Origin: Ascarosepion bandense
Taxonomy: Eukaryota > Mollusca > Cephalopoda > Sepiida > Sepiidae
DNA length: 64,000 nucleotides
Assembly (NCBI GenBank): GCA_037127315.1
Contig: JBBBDQ010000352.1
Location: forward strand, 154,501-218,500
Reading direction: 5' to 3'
The position numbers and the translations under genes were made by a program. This document shows, in pieces, positions 23,133-33,955 of this stretch; the stretch's first letter is position 1; each line of letters opens with the position of its first letter. Under the pieces are notes generated by a model, which saw nothing but the letters and a program-made list of their open reading frames with translations, ran no database searches and was not told where the DNA came from.

Positions 23133-24200
23133 TCCCTTTTATAATTGATAATACACTGTTCCTATACAAAGTTATGTCACCAAACCCAGAAAATTAACTC
23201 GTAACTCTTGTTTGAGAGGATCTGATATGCAGCAACCAGGGTATTTATTATCCAACAGCTAATTTTCATGTAGTTTCTATTCAGAATCGCCTGCTAAAAT
23301 ATTTAAATAAAAATAAGTTTGGAAGAATCACTGAGTATTTCCAAAACCTCATTCTATAATTTCATCCACATCTGAGTGTCTGTCAAAAAAAGCTTTCTAC
23401 CATATTTTTTTTCTTTTTCACTTTTTTCAGGAAATTAGGTTTTAAGTCTACTAGCTGTTAAGTCTTTCTGGTTTTGATAAGGGGCTTCCTACCAATATTT
23501 TGTTTTCAGCAATGTAAAATGTTAACATCTTGTCATTTGTTTTTTTCATTGAGCTAAATGTGTTATCCATTTTATTTGTTACGGCTGTGGGAAGTCTTCA
23601 AGTAATGCGGATTCTGTTATTTTGTAAAGTTCTAACTTGGGAAAATAATGGCATAATGAAGATTCTGACATTCCGCACTACTTCAACGAAAAGGTTAGGA
23701 ATGAAATTCTCATCACTACTGGAATGAGCAATAACAGTGATTTGGAAGGAAGTTCCTTGAATAATGGAAATTTTGGTAATTGCATTTGAGAATCCTATTT
23801 TTCTGAAAAATTGTTTTAAGAGAAATATTTTATAAGTGGAAGAGAAAATAATGACATAATTAAGATGTTGACTTTCTACTCAACTTACACTTAAATGTTA
23901 GGAAAGAAACTCCATCAATACTGTAAAGAGCAATAACAGTGGAATTGAGGAATTCTACTTTCTTGGAAAATTGTTTTTATAGAAAGATTTTACGAATTTC
24001 TACCAAAAGTAGTGCTAACTGCTCGATCAATAAATGCTAATTTTTTTCTTACAAGGAAATGGATAATGTTACCATTAGAGATGAGAACATATTTGATCCA
24101 TGCTTGCTGACCAGGGAGTGAAAAAAAAAGTAATTTGAATCACACTAGCTCAGTTCTCAACCTTTTTAAGCAATGGCACACCTAGGAGTAAATGCAAATA
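23133..24200. other. Unassigned; contains a diverged duplication
   Basis: Only the duplication at 23641-23995 stands out. Near 24148, 'cagttctcaacctttttaag' resembles the end of a hAT-type inverted repeat, but no partner end is seen. Confidence 0.4.
23641..23995. repeat. Diverged tandem duplication
   Basis: 'gaaaataatggcataat', 'gttagga', 'gagcaataacagtg' and 'aaattgtttt' appear in the same order in 23641-23840 and 23850-23995. Parts of a related sequence may lie near 43020-43300. Confidence 0.65.
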
Positions 24201-24375
24201 TGGCACACTAAGCAAAATTTGTAATTATACATTTAAATGTTATAAAACCATAGATTTATGTAAAATACACACACAAATATGAACTTACTTTATTTCAGTG
24301 TTCAACTATTTGTGCAGCTTATTTAGTAAAATACTAATGCTGTACCATTACTACTTTCTCACACAGAGGGTATGT

Positions 24376-24408
<33 letters not shown>

Positions 24409-24450
24409 ACATCTTTGAATTAATCCTTTTTTAATATATATATATATATA
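24376..24450. repeat. (CA)n and (TA)n microsatellites
   Basis: (CA)n at 24376-24406 and (TA)n at 24434-24451. Confidence 0.9.
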
Positions 24451-24588
24451 TCAGCATGCAGTGTGGGTATAGAAGAATCCAAAGGAGTATCCTGTACATA
24501 CAGTGGTAGGATAACTTTCTAAGAGAGCTCTAAACATATATGCATATAAATACATATAGAGCAAATATAAGAAAAATTAAGACACACA

Positions 24589-24733
24589 TTATTTCATGGT
24601 GAAACAGAAGTATAGGCCTATTTCAGGCAAACCATCATCAGCTTCCATCTTTATTTAACAAAGGATTTTACACGAATTTGTGTAAACTCCTTTGTTAAAT
24701 AAAGACGAAAGCTGACAATTCACCATGAAATAA
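24589..24733. repeat. Foldback module with CTGATGA motif
   Basis: Outer arms 'ttatttcatggtgaa' (24589-24603) and its complement (24719-24733); inner arms with 'atttaacaaagg' and 'cctttgttaaat'. The minus strand of 24632-24641 reads CTGATGATGG. Confidence 0.75.
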
Positions 24734-25119
24734 CGTCTATATCTTTTTATTCCCTTTAAAAATAATTATACCTTTTTAAGTAAAAGGCCTTTTTCTTATA
24801 CTTAAACATTTTTGGGAAGTTAGGTTTTTGAATATGTCCAGCGTCTGTAATATATAAAAATTTTTTTCTTTCTTTTCTTTTTTCCCTCCCTTCCTTTATT
24901 TCTCTTACCTCCCACCTTTTTTCCGTTTTGCTTAACTTGATATCAATTCAACACGCCGTCTGTTCCTTTTATGTTACAATTCTTTTCCTTTTTATGAACC
25001 CAGACGATGCCAATTTTTCTTTTCTTGTTTATTTTATTTTATCTTTTTCTTTTCTTCTTTCTTTTTAAATTTTTTGGTAAATCTATTTAAAAAGGAAAAA
25101 TTGACTGATTTTTTTTTCC

Positions 25120-25408
25120 AGTTTCCAAAAGGATTTTTCGTTGCTGAGGTGATGTTATCCCCTGTAGGGATTTCATATCGAAATGGTCATTCAACATCCT
25201 TGAATTAATCCTATTTTAATTTATATTAAAATTTATTTAATTTATACTTGCTCTGTAATATTTTATTACATGGAGCTCTCTTCCTGTATCATTTTTTAAT
25301 ATTAAAATAAAATTTTAATATTAATTAGCATCGGATTTTTGGAATTTACCTTCCTGCTTTTTCCGCTTGGATTAAAGTATCTGAATAAATATATATATAT
25401 ATATATAC
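25120..25408 (+). repeat. AT-body repeat ending in (TA)n
   Basis: Blocks 'gttgctgagg', 'tagggatttcat', 'cattcaaca', 'atcattttttaatatta' and 'ggattaaagtat' match 60620-60856 and, inverted, 9047-9185 and 59935-60040. It ends in TA then CA repeats at 25387-25418. Confidence 0.75.
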
Positions 25409-25417
25409 ACACACACA

Positions 25418-25534
25418 GAAGTTATAGCATGAATATGTTATAATTTTGTTTCAACACTACTTGTGTCTTATCAAGTAGTGTCAAAACAAAACAGCTACTT
25501 TTGTAATATTATAACATATTCATGTTATAATTTC
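25418..25534. repeat. Foldback module
   Basis: Arms 'gaagttatagcatgaata' (25418-) and the complement of a near copy (25505-25534); inner arms 'cactacttg' / 'caagtagtg'. The minus strand carries TTGAAAC after an 'aagtagtg' stem. Confidence 0.8.
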
Positions 25535-25647
25535 TGAATAAATATTATTAGCTCTACTTTGTATTGAGCACCTTTTTAAGAACAGTATTTCTTTGGATAC
25601 GGAATATTATTCCATCCATATCTACTCTATACTTGTGTGTGTGTATG

Positions 25648-25649
<2 letters not shown>

Positions 25650-25682
<33 letters not shown>
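25650..25682. repeat. (TA)n microsatellite
   Basis: Pure TA run directly before the foldback at 25702. Confidence 0.9.
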
Positions 25683-25687
<5 letters not shown>

Positions 25688-25701
25688 CTAAGCAAGACAC
25701 A

Positions 25702-25771
25702 ACAACCTACCATGCTTTCACCCTACGGCTTGTCAGGGAAATTTCCCTGACGAGCCGTAGTATGTTGTTGG
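25702..25771. repeat. Near-perfect palindrome with CTGACGA motif
   Basis: 'ctacggcttgtcagggaaat' (25723-25742) is complementary to 25741-25760 with one mismatch and almost no loop. CCTGACGAG reads on the plus strand; CTGACAAGCC...GTGAAAG reads on the minus strand. Weaker pairing extends to 25702 and 25771. Confidence 0.85.
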
Positions 25772-27330
25772 CTCTTGATTAGATTTTCTGTCTTTGTTCG
25801 CTCTACTTTTGTATTGAGCACTTTTGTGTTAGGGTTTTCGTCTTAGGTTTTTTTTCTTTCTTACGAGTGCTTGACTTTTTGTTCATGTACTTCGTTTGTT
25901 TCTTTTTTTTACTTCCCCTTCTTTTCCCTCCGAGTTCGTTTTCAGTTAGTTGTACAAGATGATTTAAATTATAGCTTAATTAATGCTAGTTTCAGCAGAG
26001 TTCTGTTACTATTGGTATTGTTATTACTATAATTAATATTATATATACGCACACACATATACACACTGTATTTTTCAGAACACTTGAGAGGATTACATAC
26101 AAAGACGGTTGAGAATAAACCAAACTAGCTGATCAAAATACTTCCTGATAGGGAAATATATTCTGTTACCATTGTTATTACAGTTTGTGATTCTGCAGTG
26201 CCAGTCCACAATTACATTAATGCATAGATTCATGTTCATAGGCTGAAACTAACAAAACCCCACTATCAAGAACCAAAGATTTTGCATGAAATATGCTTAT
26301 AATCCCAGTTATGCAAATTCCTTCAGCATTGACTGTTTTCACAACAAATTATGCAAGAAAAGTTTTTTGGATTTGGATGATTATCTCTAAAATTTCTTAA
26401 TTTAAGAGCCCCTTTTTACCAATGAGCTATAACTGTAATCTTGAGCATGCATTGTGCATATAAATGTTTGAATAAATATGTATAAGTTTCCATGTCTGCA
26501 TTGTCTTTCTACACAAGTTCCTCCCAGTTAGCTGCTTTCTTGGCGTAGACTTGCCACACCCAATTCTGTCCCTTTTACCCCAGCCTTGTCTCTGTCCTGC
26601 TCCTCCCTCACATGATATGGTAACATAATGACCCTGGATTGCTACTACTGTTTATCTATGCTTGATACATCGCCTCGGCCCACAAAACCATTTCAACAGA
26701 GACCAAGAATGAGAAACTACTGTTGCCACGGCATTGATCGGGTCCAACAAAGACAGAGCATAAACTTACTCGTTCATTCATGTATATTGATTAAGTATCA
26801 GTGTAGATTGATGCCGTTCCTTTAGTTGCTTCTCGTTCTAACATTTGAGTTGTTTCTGTGGCGACAGTTGGTTATCAGCTGGTGCCAAAGTTCACATTGC
26901 CATGCCTGCTACCATTTCTCTCTTGCTTGTTCTCTGTTTAAACATTTACGAGCATCTATTATTATGCTTCCTGGGGAAAGACAGAGCAGTGCATTTGGAA
27001 ATATTAATAATGATCATTTAATAAATGCTGATTTAAAAATAATCTTCAATGTATTCATATTCCTTTTTAACAGCATTGTTGAATTATTTTATTATTTGTC
27101 GATTTTTGTCGAGCATTTAGCTGTCAGTGAATTTATGAATTTATGATCAAGGAAAATGAAGTTGACCGCACCAATATCCAGGATAGCTTCTGTAAGCTCA
27201 TATGCCAAATCAGATGGAAAGAACAGGTCAATACAGCAGAATCTGACGAAACAACCAAATGCTTTCCGAAACTATATGAATCAAGATACTTTGGATTACC
27301 ACCCAAAGCCAACAACGGAAAAGAAGCAGG
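25772..27330. other. Unassigned; no gene supported
   Basis: Open frames at 26628-26825, 26826-27146 and 27143-27350 (plus) were inspected. None has a recognised domain or a convincing splice context. The last may be LINE sequence upstream of the 27-kb 3' UTR. Confidence 0.4.
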
Positions 27331-27632
27331 ATCATCCCTTGTTCCCTGTTTAGGATGTGGTTTCCGGTTTTCTCTTTCCAATCTTTTACTCTTTTACATT
27401 CTTTTACTCTGTTTTTTTTTTTTCTTCAATTGGAGTAGATAGACTAAACTATCGCCCGGTTCACCCTCCACCTGCGTCTATTGAACAGGTGTAGAGGCTC
27501 ATCCCTTGTTCCCTGTTTAGGATGTGGTTTCCGGTTTTCTCTTTTCCAATCTTACTCTTATGTAGCCCCCTGCGCATCAGTGATGTTACTGCCTTGCTTG
27601 GGGTGATATGATTAAAAAAAAAAAAAAAACCT
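27331..27632 (+). mobile_element. LINE-B 3' UTR with duplicated unit
   Basis: 'tcatcccttgttccctgttt' occurs at 27332 and 27499 (period about 167), followed by 'atgtagccccctgcgcat', the family tail and an A-run (27614-27630). It is the opposite orientation of 22563-22966. Confidence 0.75.
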
Positions 27633-28383
27633 CAAAAGATCGCTCATTGAGAGAGAAAAAAAATAATATATATATATATATATATATATATCCATGGCAA
27701 CGTAAACAAAAATAAAATAGTTAAAAGAAAACGCACTGCAAAACAAAAAAGACACTGTAGCTAACTGGCAGAAAGGGCAGAATATTGCTGAAGAACTTCA
27801 GTCATTAACTTGATGAGGGCGTAGAGTGCCGAAAATTTGGTCACAAATTCACTGACAAAGGCTCAACAAAAATCAACAAATAATAAAATATTAAATTAAC
27901 TTTGTTGTTTTATTTTACTTAAACCTCAAGACCAAGGAAGCCACCTGGAAGAAGCTGTCTGATATTGAAACAATTTATTATAGTAAATATATCATGGCCC
28001 ACCTCAGAGACACTGCAAAGCTGTCTGGGTCGCTATCTCATAAAAGTTGCCCACCCCCACCGTAACTTATATGCTAATAGTTTCTTATATTTCTAGATTT
28101 CTGAGGTATTATAATTGTTTAGACTATTTACATAAAAATAATCTATTTGGTGCATTCAATGATCAGCACACAGGCAAATGTTGCATACCCCTTACCTCTT
28201 GTGGTCAGTCCATTCACTTTCAAAGCAAGTGGGTATTTAACTTTATCCAGCTTTTTTGAGTTTTAAATAACTTGCAGTTGTTTTTCTCTGGACATTTTTT
28301 GGTTGGACAAGTTTATGGCATGCTAACTCTTGTTGGATTATCTAAATTTGGTAATTTGGTTGTTGTATAGAATTCCATAGGAT
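27633..28383. other. Unassigned
   Basis: (TA)n at 27668-27692; no motif recognised. The end of this stretch (28315-28380) resembles the spacer of the tRNA-like tandem at 28661. Confidence 0.4.
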
Positions 28384-28655
28384 GTGCGTGACTGTGCAAT
28401 CGATATCAGCTCGACATGAGAAATCTGCGAGCTGAGTTTAAATTCTAGTCGAATTCGTTGCATTAACATTTACGCAAATACCCTTGGGAAGGGTATGAAT
28501 CCATCACTTCTCTCTCTATCTGTGGGTTATATAGTACAACAGATTGGGTTCTATAGCCTTTGTTGGCAACCTACTGCGGGGAAATCTTTTGCCCCGTCAG
28601 TCATGTCTCTTTCATGATGTGATTGCTCATGTGTGTATCACATATGGCACTTAAC
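28384..28655 (+). mobile_element. tRNA-derived SINE, diverged
   Basis: Head 'gtgcgtgactgtgcaatcga', middle 'cccttgggaagggtatgaa' and tail 'atggcacttaac'. It interrupts the tandem that resumes at 28661. Confidence 0.75.
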
Positions 28656-28660
28656 AGTGA

Positions 28661-29003
28661 GGATCCAACTCCTTAATCAGTAGTAATAGTCAACCAGACT
28701 ATCCTTAACCATTACCCTAGGCCAAATTAGATTGATTCATTTTTATGACCTGTCAATCCTTGTTGGGCTATTTAATTTTGTATGAGCTATCTATTGCGGA
28801 TCGAACTCCCAATTCAGTAGTAATGTTCAAACAGACTAGCCTTGTAAAACATTACACCATGCCAATTGTTAGTCACTTGATTTCAAGACATGCCATCCCT
28901 TGGGCTATTTATGTGAAGTTAGATTTTAAGGCCTTCAGTATGGATTGAACTCCCAACCCAGTAGTCATGGTCAACCAAACTAGCCTTGCAAACCATTACT
29001 TTA
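28661..29003 (-). repeat. Tandem tRNA-like SINE heads
   Basis: Three units, starting 28661, 28798 and 28942 (period 137-144). On the minus strand each has an A-box-like 'taatggtttgcaaggc' and a B-box-like 'gagttcaatcc', joined by a spacer with 'cttgggctattta'. A fourth spacer at 28315-28380 lies across the inserted SINE. Confidence 0.65.
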
Positions 29004-29097
29004 TATTGTAATACTTCACTGTGGGTGTATGCATCTATTGAGATAATATAAATATTAAACTGAAAATAAATCCATTAATTCTCATATATATATATAT

Positions 29098-29310
29098 ATG
29101 AAAGGAATTGTTTGAACATTATTTTTTATCAATACTCATATTTAAGTAGATATTCTGTTTTTAATGAAACAGTATTATACGTTTTTATCTACCGGCCTAA
29201 TTATTTATGATAAATTTTTATTACGAAATGTGTGCCATTCGGCAGAATTTGAACCTGCGACCCCCATCTATATAGCGGAAGCTACCATTTGTTCAAACAA
29301 TTCATTTCAA
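29098..29310 (-). repeat. Inverted repeat around a tRNA-like segment
   Basis: 'gaattgtttgaac' (29105-) pairs with 'gttcaaacaattc' (29290-29302). Inside, the minus strand of 29230-29289 has 'gtcgcaggttcaaattctg', a B-box and T-arm-like sequence; the A box is poor. Confidence 0.55.
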
Positions 29311-29479
29311 ATTGTCGGTTGCTTATAACCAAGTTTTGTTAAAATTCGTTGATTTCTGTAACATGTTTTCATTTGTTGACATTATGATACATTTCAGAGC
29401 AGATATGTTTGTTTACGATGGATAGAAAATTGTGTTATATAGGCTTGATAAAAACCTCATTTAGACTGGAGGCTATTTG

Positions 29480-29735
29480 TGGTCGAGAGGTCTAAGACAT
29501 TACCATCTGGCCACTTAAATCCTCAGATTACAACTGCCTTGATTGTTACATGTGGAACACAATTGAGTAAGAGATAAATAAAACTTTTTAAAAACCAAAG
29601 ATGAACTGATGTAATGAATATGTTTAAACATTCACCAACTTAAACAAGAAGACCATCCAGAAGAGTTGCAGGAGATTCCAAAGTTATTTGGAACTGTGCA
29701 ATTTTATTGAATAAATTTACTTTCATATTTTGAGA
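29480..29735 (+). pseudogene. IS630/Tc1/mariner-type transposase fragment, copy 2
   Basis: Plus-strand translation gives WPLKSSDYNCLDCYMWNTIE, then stops, then FTNLNKKTIQKSCRRFQSYLE. This is the C-terminal end of the same transposase family as 15050-15545 and 35940-36290. The SSDYN..LDCY block corresponds to the region of the third catalytic Asp. Only about 80 codons remain, with at least two stops. Confidence 0.6.
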
Positions 29736-31063
29736 TTTTTGTGTAATTTTTGTAAATATATCTGTTAAAATGAGATGTCAGTATTATTTTCATTTTTGCA
29801 TGATTTAGACAATTTATCCACTGCATCTTTGTGTGTGTATTTATTTATATCTATACACACACACACACACACACACACACTGATTGATGTGTGGATCATC
29901 CAAACTATCATGAGTGTGGATGACAGTTTGGACAGTAAATATGTGTAAATATATTTCCAAACGTTTGTTTGGATATATAAAGGAGTTGATCAATAAATCC
30001 ATACTTAACTTTTATAAAAAGTTTCTAAAAAATAAGTCATTTTTTTTTTTTTATAAAAAATGTTTTTCTTCATTTTTAGGTTTCAGATTTTTTTTTCCTA
30101 ACACACATGATTATTATTCATCATTGGATTAAGTGCATTGACAAAGAAGGACATATATTGAAGCATAGTGCACATTAAACACTCTTTCATCACTATGCAT
30201 AGTGATATATTTACATATATGCTAATGTGAGTGTAAATATTTCAGTATACATGTGTGTGTATTAATGAGTATATATATATATATATATATGCGCATATAC
30301 ATTTCATTAAATATGGCTGACAAGGAAGATTTAATTAAAGTTTCTTCTGGCATTCTTCTAACATCTTTCTATTTTGTAGAAGTTAAGAACTATAAAATTG
30401 TCCATAATTTTTAATTGTCCCAAGTGCTTTCAGCTACTTCTATAGCTATTTTCAAGGGTGTTTAGATTACTGGTGATGTTATTTTTTTCTCATGTTTTGA
30501 CTTATGTAGAAATATTTTACAAAAAAATCATGCACATTAGAGGTATGTATGTATGTATGTATGTATAGTTTTCTCTCACTTTCATACAATGTGTTTAATG
30601 TATACAGTGTATAGCAGAAATATCTCCTACATAATGGTCAGATATTAGCCACATGAAATATGTGTCACAGCATTTTATAGGAACTATGTGTAGGAAATAT
30701 ATTTCTACTGCCCTATGTATGTATGTATAATATTTCAAATGTTATTATAGTGGAATAATATAAATGTTGTATGAAAAATAAAAATCCATTAATTCTTTTT
30801 ACAACAAATATATATATATATATAATGTGAGTGCATGACTATCTTTGTCTATTATAACTCAACAAAAATAAGACCCTAGTCTCTATCAATAACTGTCAGA
30901 CTCCTCTATTAGGAAAGAAACAATTACTACTAAACTAGTGTTAGTATTGATACTATTAATATTATTATGTTGATGACTGCTGCTCCATGAAATGTTCTGT
31001 TCACTTAAGTGAGAAGACTGTAGAAATCCTTGTGTGTATACACACACACATACATAAAAATCA

Positions 31064-31103
<40 letters not shown>

Positions 31104-31149
31104 AACACAGATACATAAAAATTCACTTATGTATATATATGTGTATATA
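29736..31149. other. Unassigned, microsatellite-rich
   Basis: (CA)n at 29856-29880, (TA)n at 30271-30290, (TATG)n at 30543-30566, (TA)n at 30808-30822 and 31069-31100. No gene evidence. Confidence 0.45.
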
Positions 31150-32578
31150 TATATAGGCATACATAAAAAACTGTCGTGCATATATCTAGGCATACATAAA
31201 AAACTGTCGTGCATATATCTAGGCATACATAAAAAACTGTCGTGCATATATCTAGGCATACATAAAACTGTCGGTATATATCTAGGCATACATAAAAAAC
31301 TGTCGTGCATATATCTAGGCATACATAAAAAACTGTCGTGCATATATCTAGGCATACATAAAAATCAATGCATATCTAGGCATACATAAAAAACTGTCGT
31401 GTATATATCTAGGCATACATAAAAAACTGTCGTGCATATATCTAGGTATACATAAAAAACTGTCGTGCATATATCTACATACATAAAAACTGTCGTGTAT
31501 ATATCTAGGCATACATAAAAAACTGTCGTGCATATATCTAGGCATACATAAAAAACTGTCGTGCATATATCTCAGTACACATAAAAAACTGTCGTGCATA
31601 TATCTAGGCATACATAAAACTGTCGTGTATATATCTAGGCATACATAAAAAACTGTCGTGCATATATCTAGGTATACATAAAAAACTGTCGTGTATATAT
31701 CTAGGCATACATAAAAAACTGTCGTGTATATCTGTGCATACATAAAAAAACTGTCGTGTATATATCTAGGCATACATAAAAAACTGTCGTGCATATATCT
31801 AGGCATACATAAAAAACTGTCGTGTATATATCTAGGCATACATAAAAAACTGTCGTGCATATATCTAGGCATACATAAAAAACTGTCGTGTACATATATC
31901 TAGGCATACATAAAAAACTGTCGTGCATATATCTAGGCATATACATAAAAATCAATGTGCATATATCTAGGCATACATAAAAAACTGTCGTGCATATATC
32001 TAGGCATACATAAAAAACTGTCGTGCATATATCTAGGTATACATAAAAACTGTCGTAAAAATATTCAGGCATACATAAAACTGTCGTGCATATATCTAGG
32101 CATACATAAAAAACTGTCGTGCATATATCTAGGCATACATAAAACGTCGTGGCATATATCTAGGTACAACATAAAAACTGTCGTGCATATCTAGGCATAC
32201 ATAAAAACTGTCATGTGCATATATCTAGGCATACATAAAAAACTGTCGTGCATATATCTAGGCATGCATAAAAACTTGTCGTGTATATATCTAGGCATAC
32301 AAAAATCCTATTGCATATATATCTAGGTATACATAAAAAACTGTCGTGCATATATCTAGGCATACATAAAACTGTCGTGCATATATCTAGGTATACATAA
32401 AAAAACTTGCCTGCATATATCTAGGTATGTATAAAACTGTCGTGCATATATCTAGGCATACATAAAAAACTGTCGTGTATATATCTAGGCATACATAAAA
32501 AACTGTCGTGCATATATCTAGGCATATAAAAATTGTCGTGTATATATATCTAGGCATACAGGTGCAACTGTCGTGCCA
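31150..32578. repeat. 33-bp satellite array
   Basis: About 43 units of 'aggcatacataaaaaactg' + 'tcgtgcatatatct', period 33 (31155, 31188, ...). Variants lose one or two A, change gtgcat to gtgtat, or replace the core by 'atcaatg'. Open frames such as PRYMHDSFLCM are translations of the array, not a gene. Confidence 0.95.
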
Positions 32579-32580
32579 TA

Positions 32581-33848
32581 CACTCCCGATCAAAAATTTA
32601 AGACCACTTAAAATTCTTTAAAAAGAAATTTTTACAGATAGATTTTAAACTTCTCCCACTTAAGGTTACCAATACTACAATCAGTAAAACTGTGATTTGC
32701 AACTTTCTAAAGAACAGTGAGAATTATGTAAAAGCAAAATCCTCTGGTAGGCCCCAACAAATTTCTTCTGCATTGAGTAGGAGAATAAGACGGGTTGTTA
32801 TGAAAGACGAGGGACTTTCTTCTAGTCAAATTAAGGCAGTCACAGAAGCTGATTGCAGTCCCGTAAACCATCAGACGACACTTAAGACAAAAAGGCATGG
32901 TAAATAAAAAGCGTAAAAAAATTCCTTGGTTGCTTCCACGTCACAAGGTGGACCGCTTAAAGTTTGGTCATGAATACCAAACATGGGACATTGAGAAGTG
33001 GAAGAAAGTCCTGTTTTCTGATGAGAAAAAATTCAATCTAGATAGTCCTGATGGCTTCCAACGATATTGGCATAACAAAAACATGCCTCCTGAAATTTTC
33101 TCCACATGTCATAGTGGTGGAGGGTCCCTAATGGTATGGGGTGCCTTTTCTTACAGAGGGACGATGGAGCTACAGGTGGTGCAGGGTTGTCAGACAGTGG
33201 ATGGTTATGTTAGCATGCTACAAAAAGCATCTTTGATGACGGAGGGCCATCGTTTGTGTAGGGATGGATGGTTATTCCAACAGGATAATGCTGCAATCCA
33301 TGCCGCAAGACGGACCTTGACCTTTCTACAAGAAAATGGAGTCCATCTCTTGGAACATCCTGCATGCTCACCAGACTTGAACCCAATTGAAAATGTTTGA
33401 GGATGGATGACAAGAGATGTTTATCGAAATGGCAAGCAATATTCAACAAAAAATGAACTTCGTGAAGCCATCTTCAGAAGCTGGAGTAACATCCTCTGCA
33501 CCTTAATGGAAACGCTTATTTCTATCATGCCCGACAGAATTTTTGAAGTCATCAAAAGCAGTGGAGGTAGAACTCATTATTAAATTTGGTTGTTGAATGT
33601 TTTCATACACTTTTTGTACAATTTTGTAGAATTTTTGTCTCTGGTCTTACAATTTTGACCATGTATAAATCGCCTCATTTTATAAAAATGTAAATTTCTA
33701 AAAATGTTTGGAATATAGCTTTTTGTTTCCATAAGCTTTTAGATTGTAGTATTGGTAACCTGAAGTGGGAGGAGTTTAAAATCTATCCATAAAAAAAAAA
33801 TTTCTTATTAAAGATTTTTAAGCAGTCTTAAATTTTTGATCGGGAGTG
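32581..33848 (+). mobile_element. Tc1-like transposon with long terminal inverted repeats
   Basis: 1268 bp bounded by 'cactcccgatcaaaaattta' and its complement, and flanked by TA on both sides (32579-32580, 33849-33850). The inverted repeats extend about 102-107 bp (32581-32682, 33742-33848) with few mismatches. It holds one broken transposase gene and sits exactly between two satellite arrays. Confidence 0.95.
32692..33583 (+). pseudogene. Tc1-like DD34E transposase, broken
   Basis: Two frames cover most of a Tc1 transposase. 32692-32907 holds part of the N-terminal DNA-binding region (GRPQQISSALSRRIRR, SSSQIKAVTEADCSP). 32897-33583 holds the catalytic core: [10 protein letters not shown] (first Asp), [17 protein letters not shown] (second Asp) and [10 protein letters not shown] (Glu), with 34 residues between the second Asp and Glu. 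A frameshift near 32890-32900 separates the halves, and a TGA (33398-33400) sits where the family has Trp after NV. The frame then continues to GGRTHY and a stop at 33583. No ATG precedes GRPQQ; the frame is open back into the left inverted repeat. Inactive but lightly damaged. Confidence 0.92.
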
Positions 33849-33850
33849 TA

Positions 33851-33920
33851 TATACGCATACATAAAAACTGTAATTTCATGCATATATATATATACGCAT
33901 ACATAAAAACTGTCATTTCA

Positions 33921-33955
<35 letters not shown>

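Noticed and set aside
24148..24200. hAT-type inverted repeat end
   Set aside because: Only one end-like sequence, no partner end or 8-bp duplication found.
26826..27146. 106-codon open frame
   Set aside because: No recognised domain and no splice or promoter context; length is compatible with chance in this window.
31150..32578. Regular repeat that could be taken for a CRISPR array
   Set aside because: Units are contiguous with no unique spacers, and the DNA is clearly eukaryotic.
31005..32593. Long open frames rich in PRYMHDSFLCM or YLGIHKKLSCI
   Set aside because: They are translations of the 33-bp satellite, open only because the period is a multiple of three.
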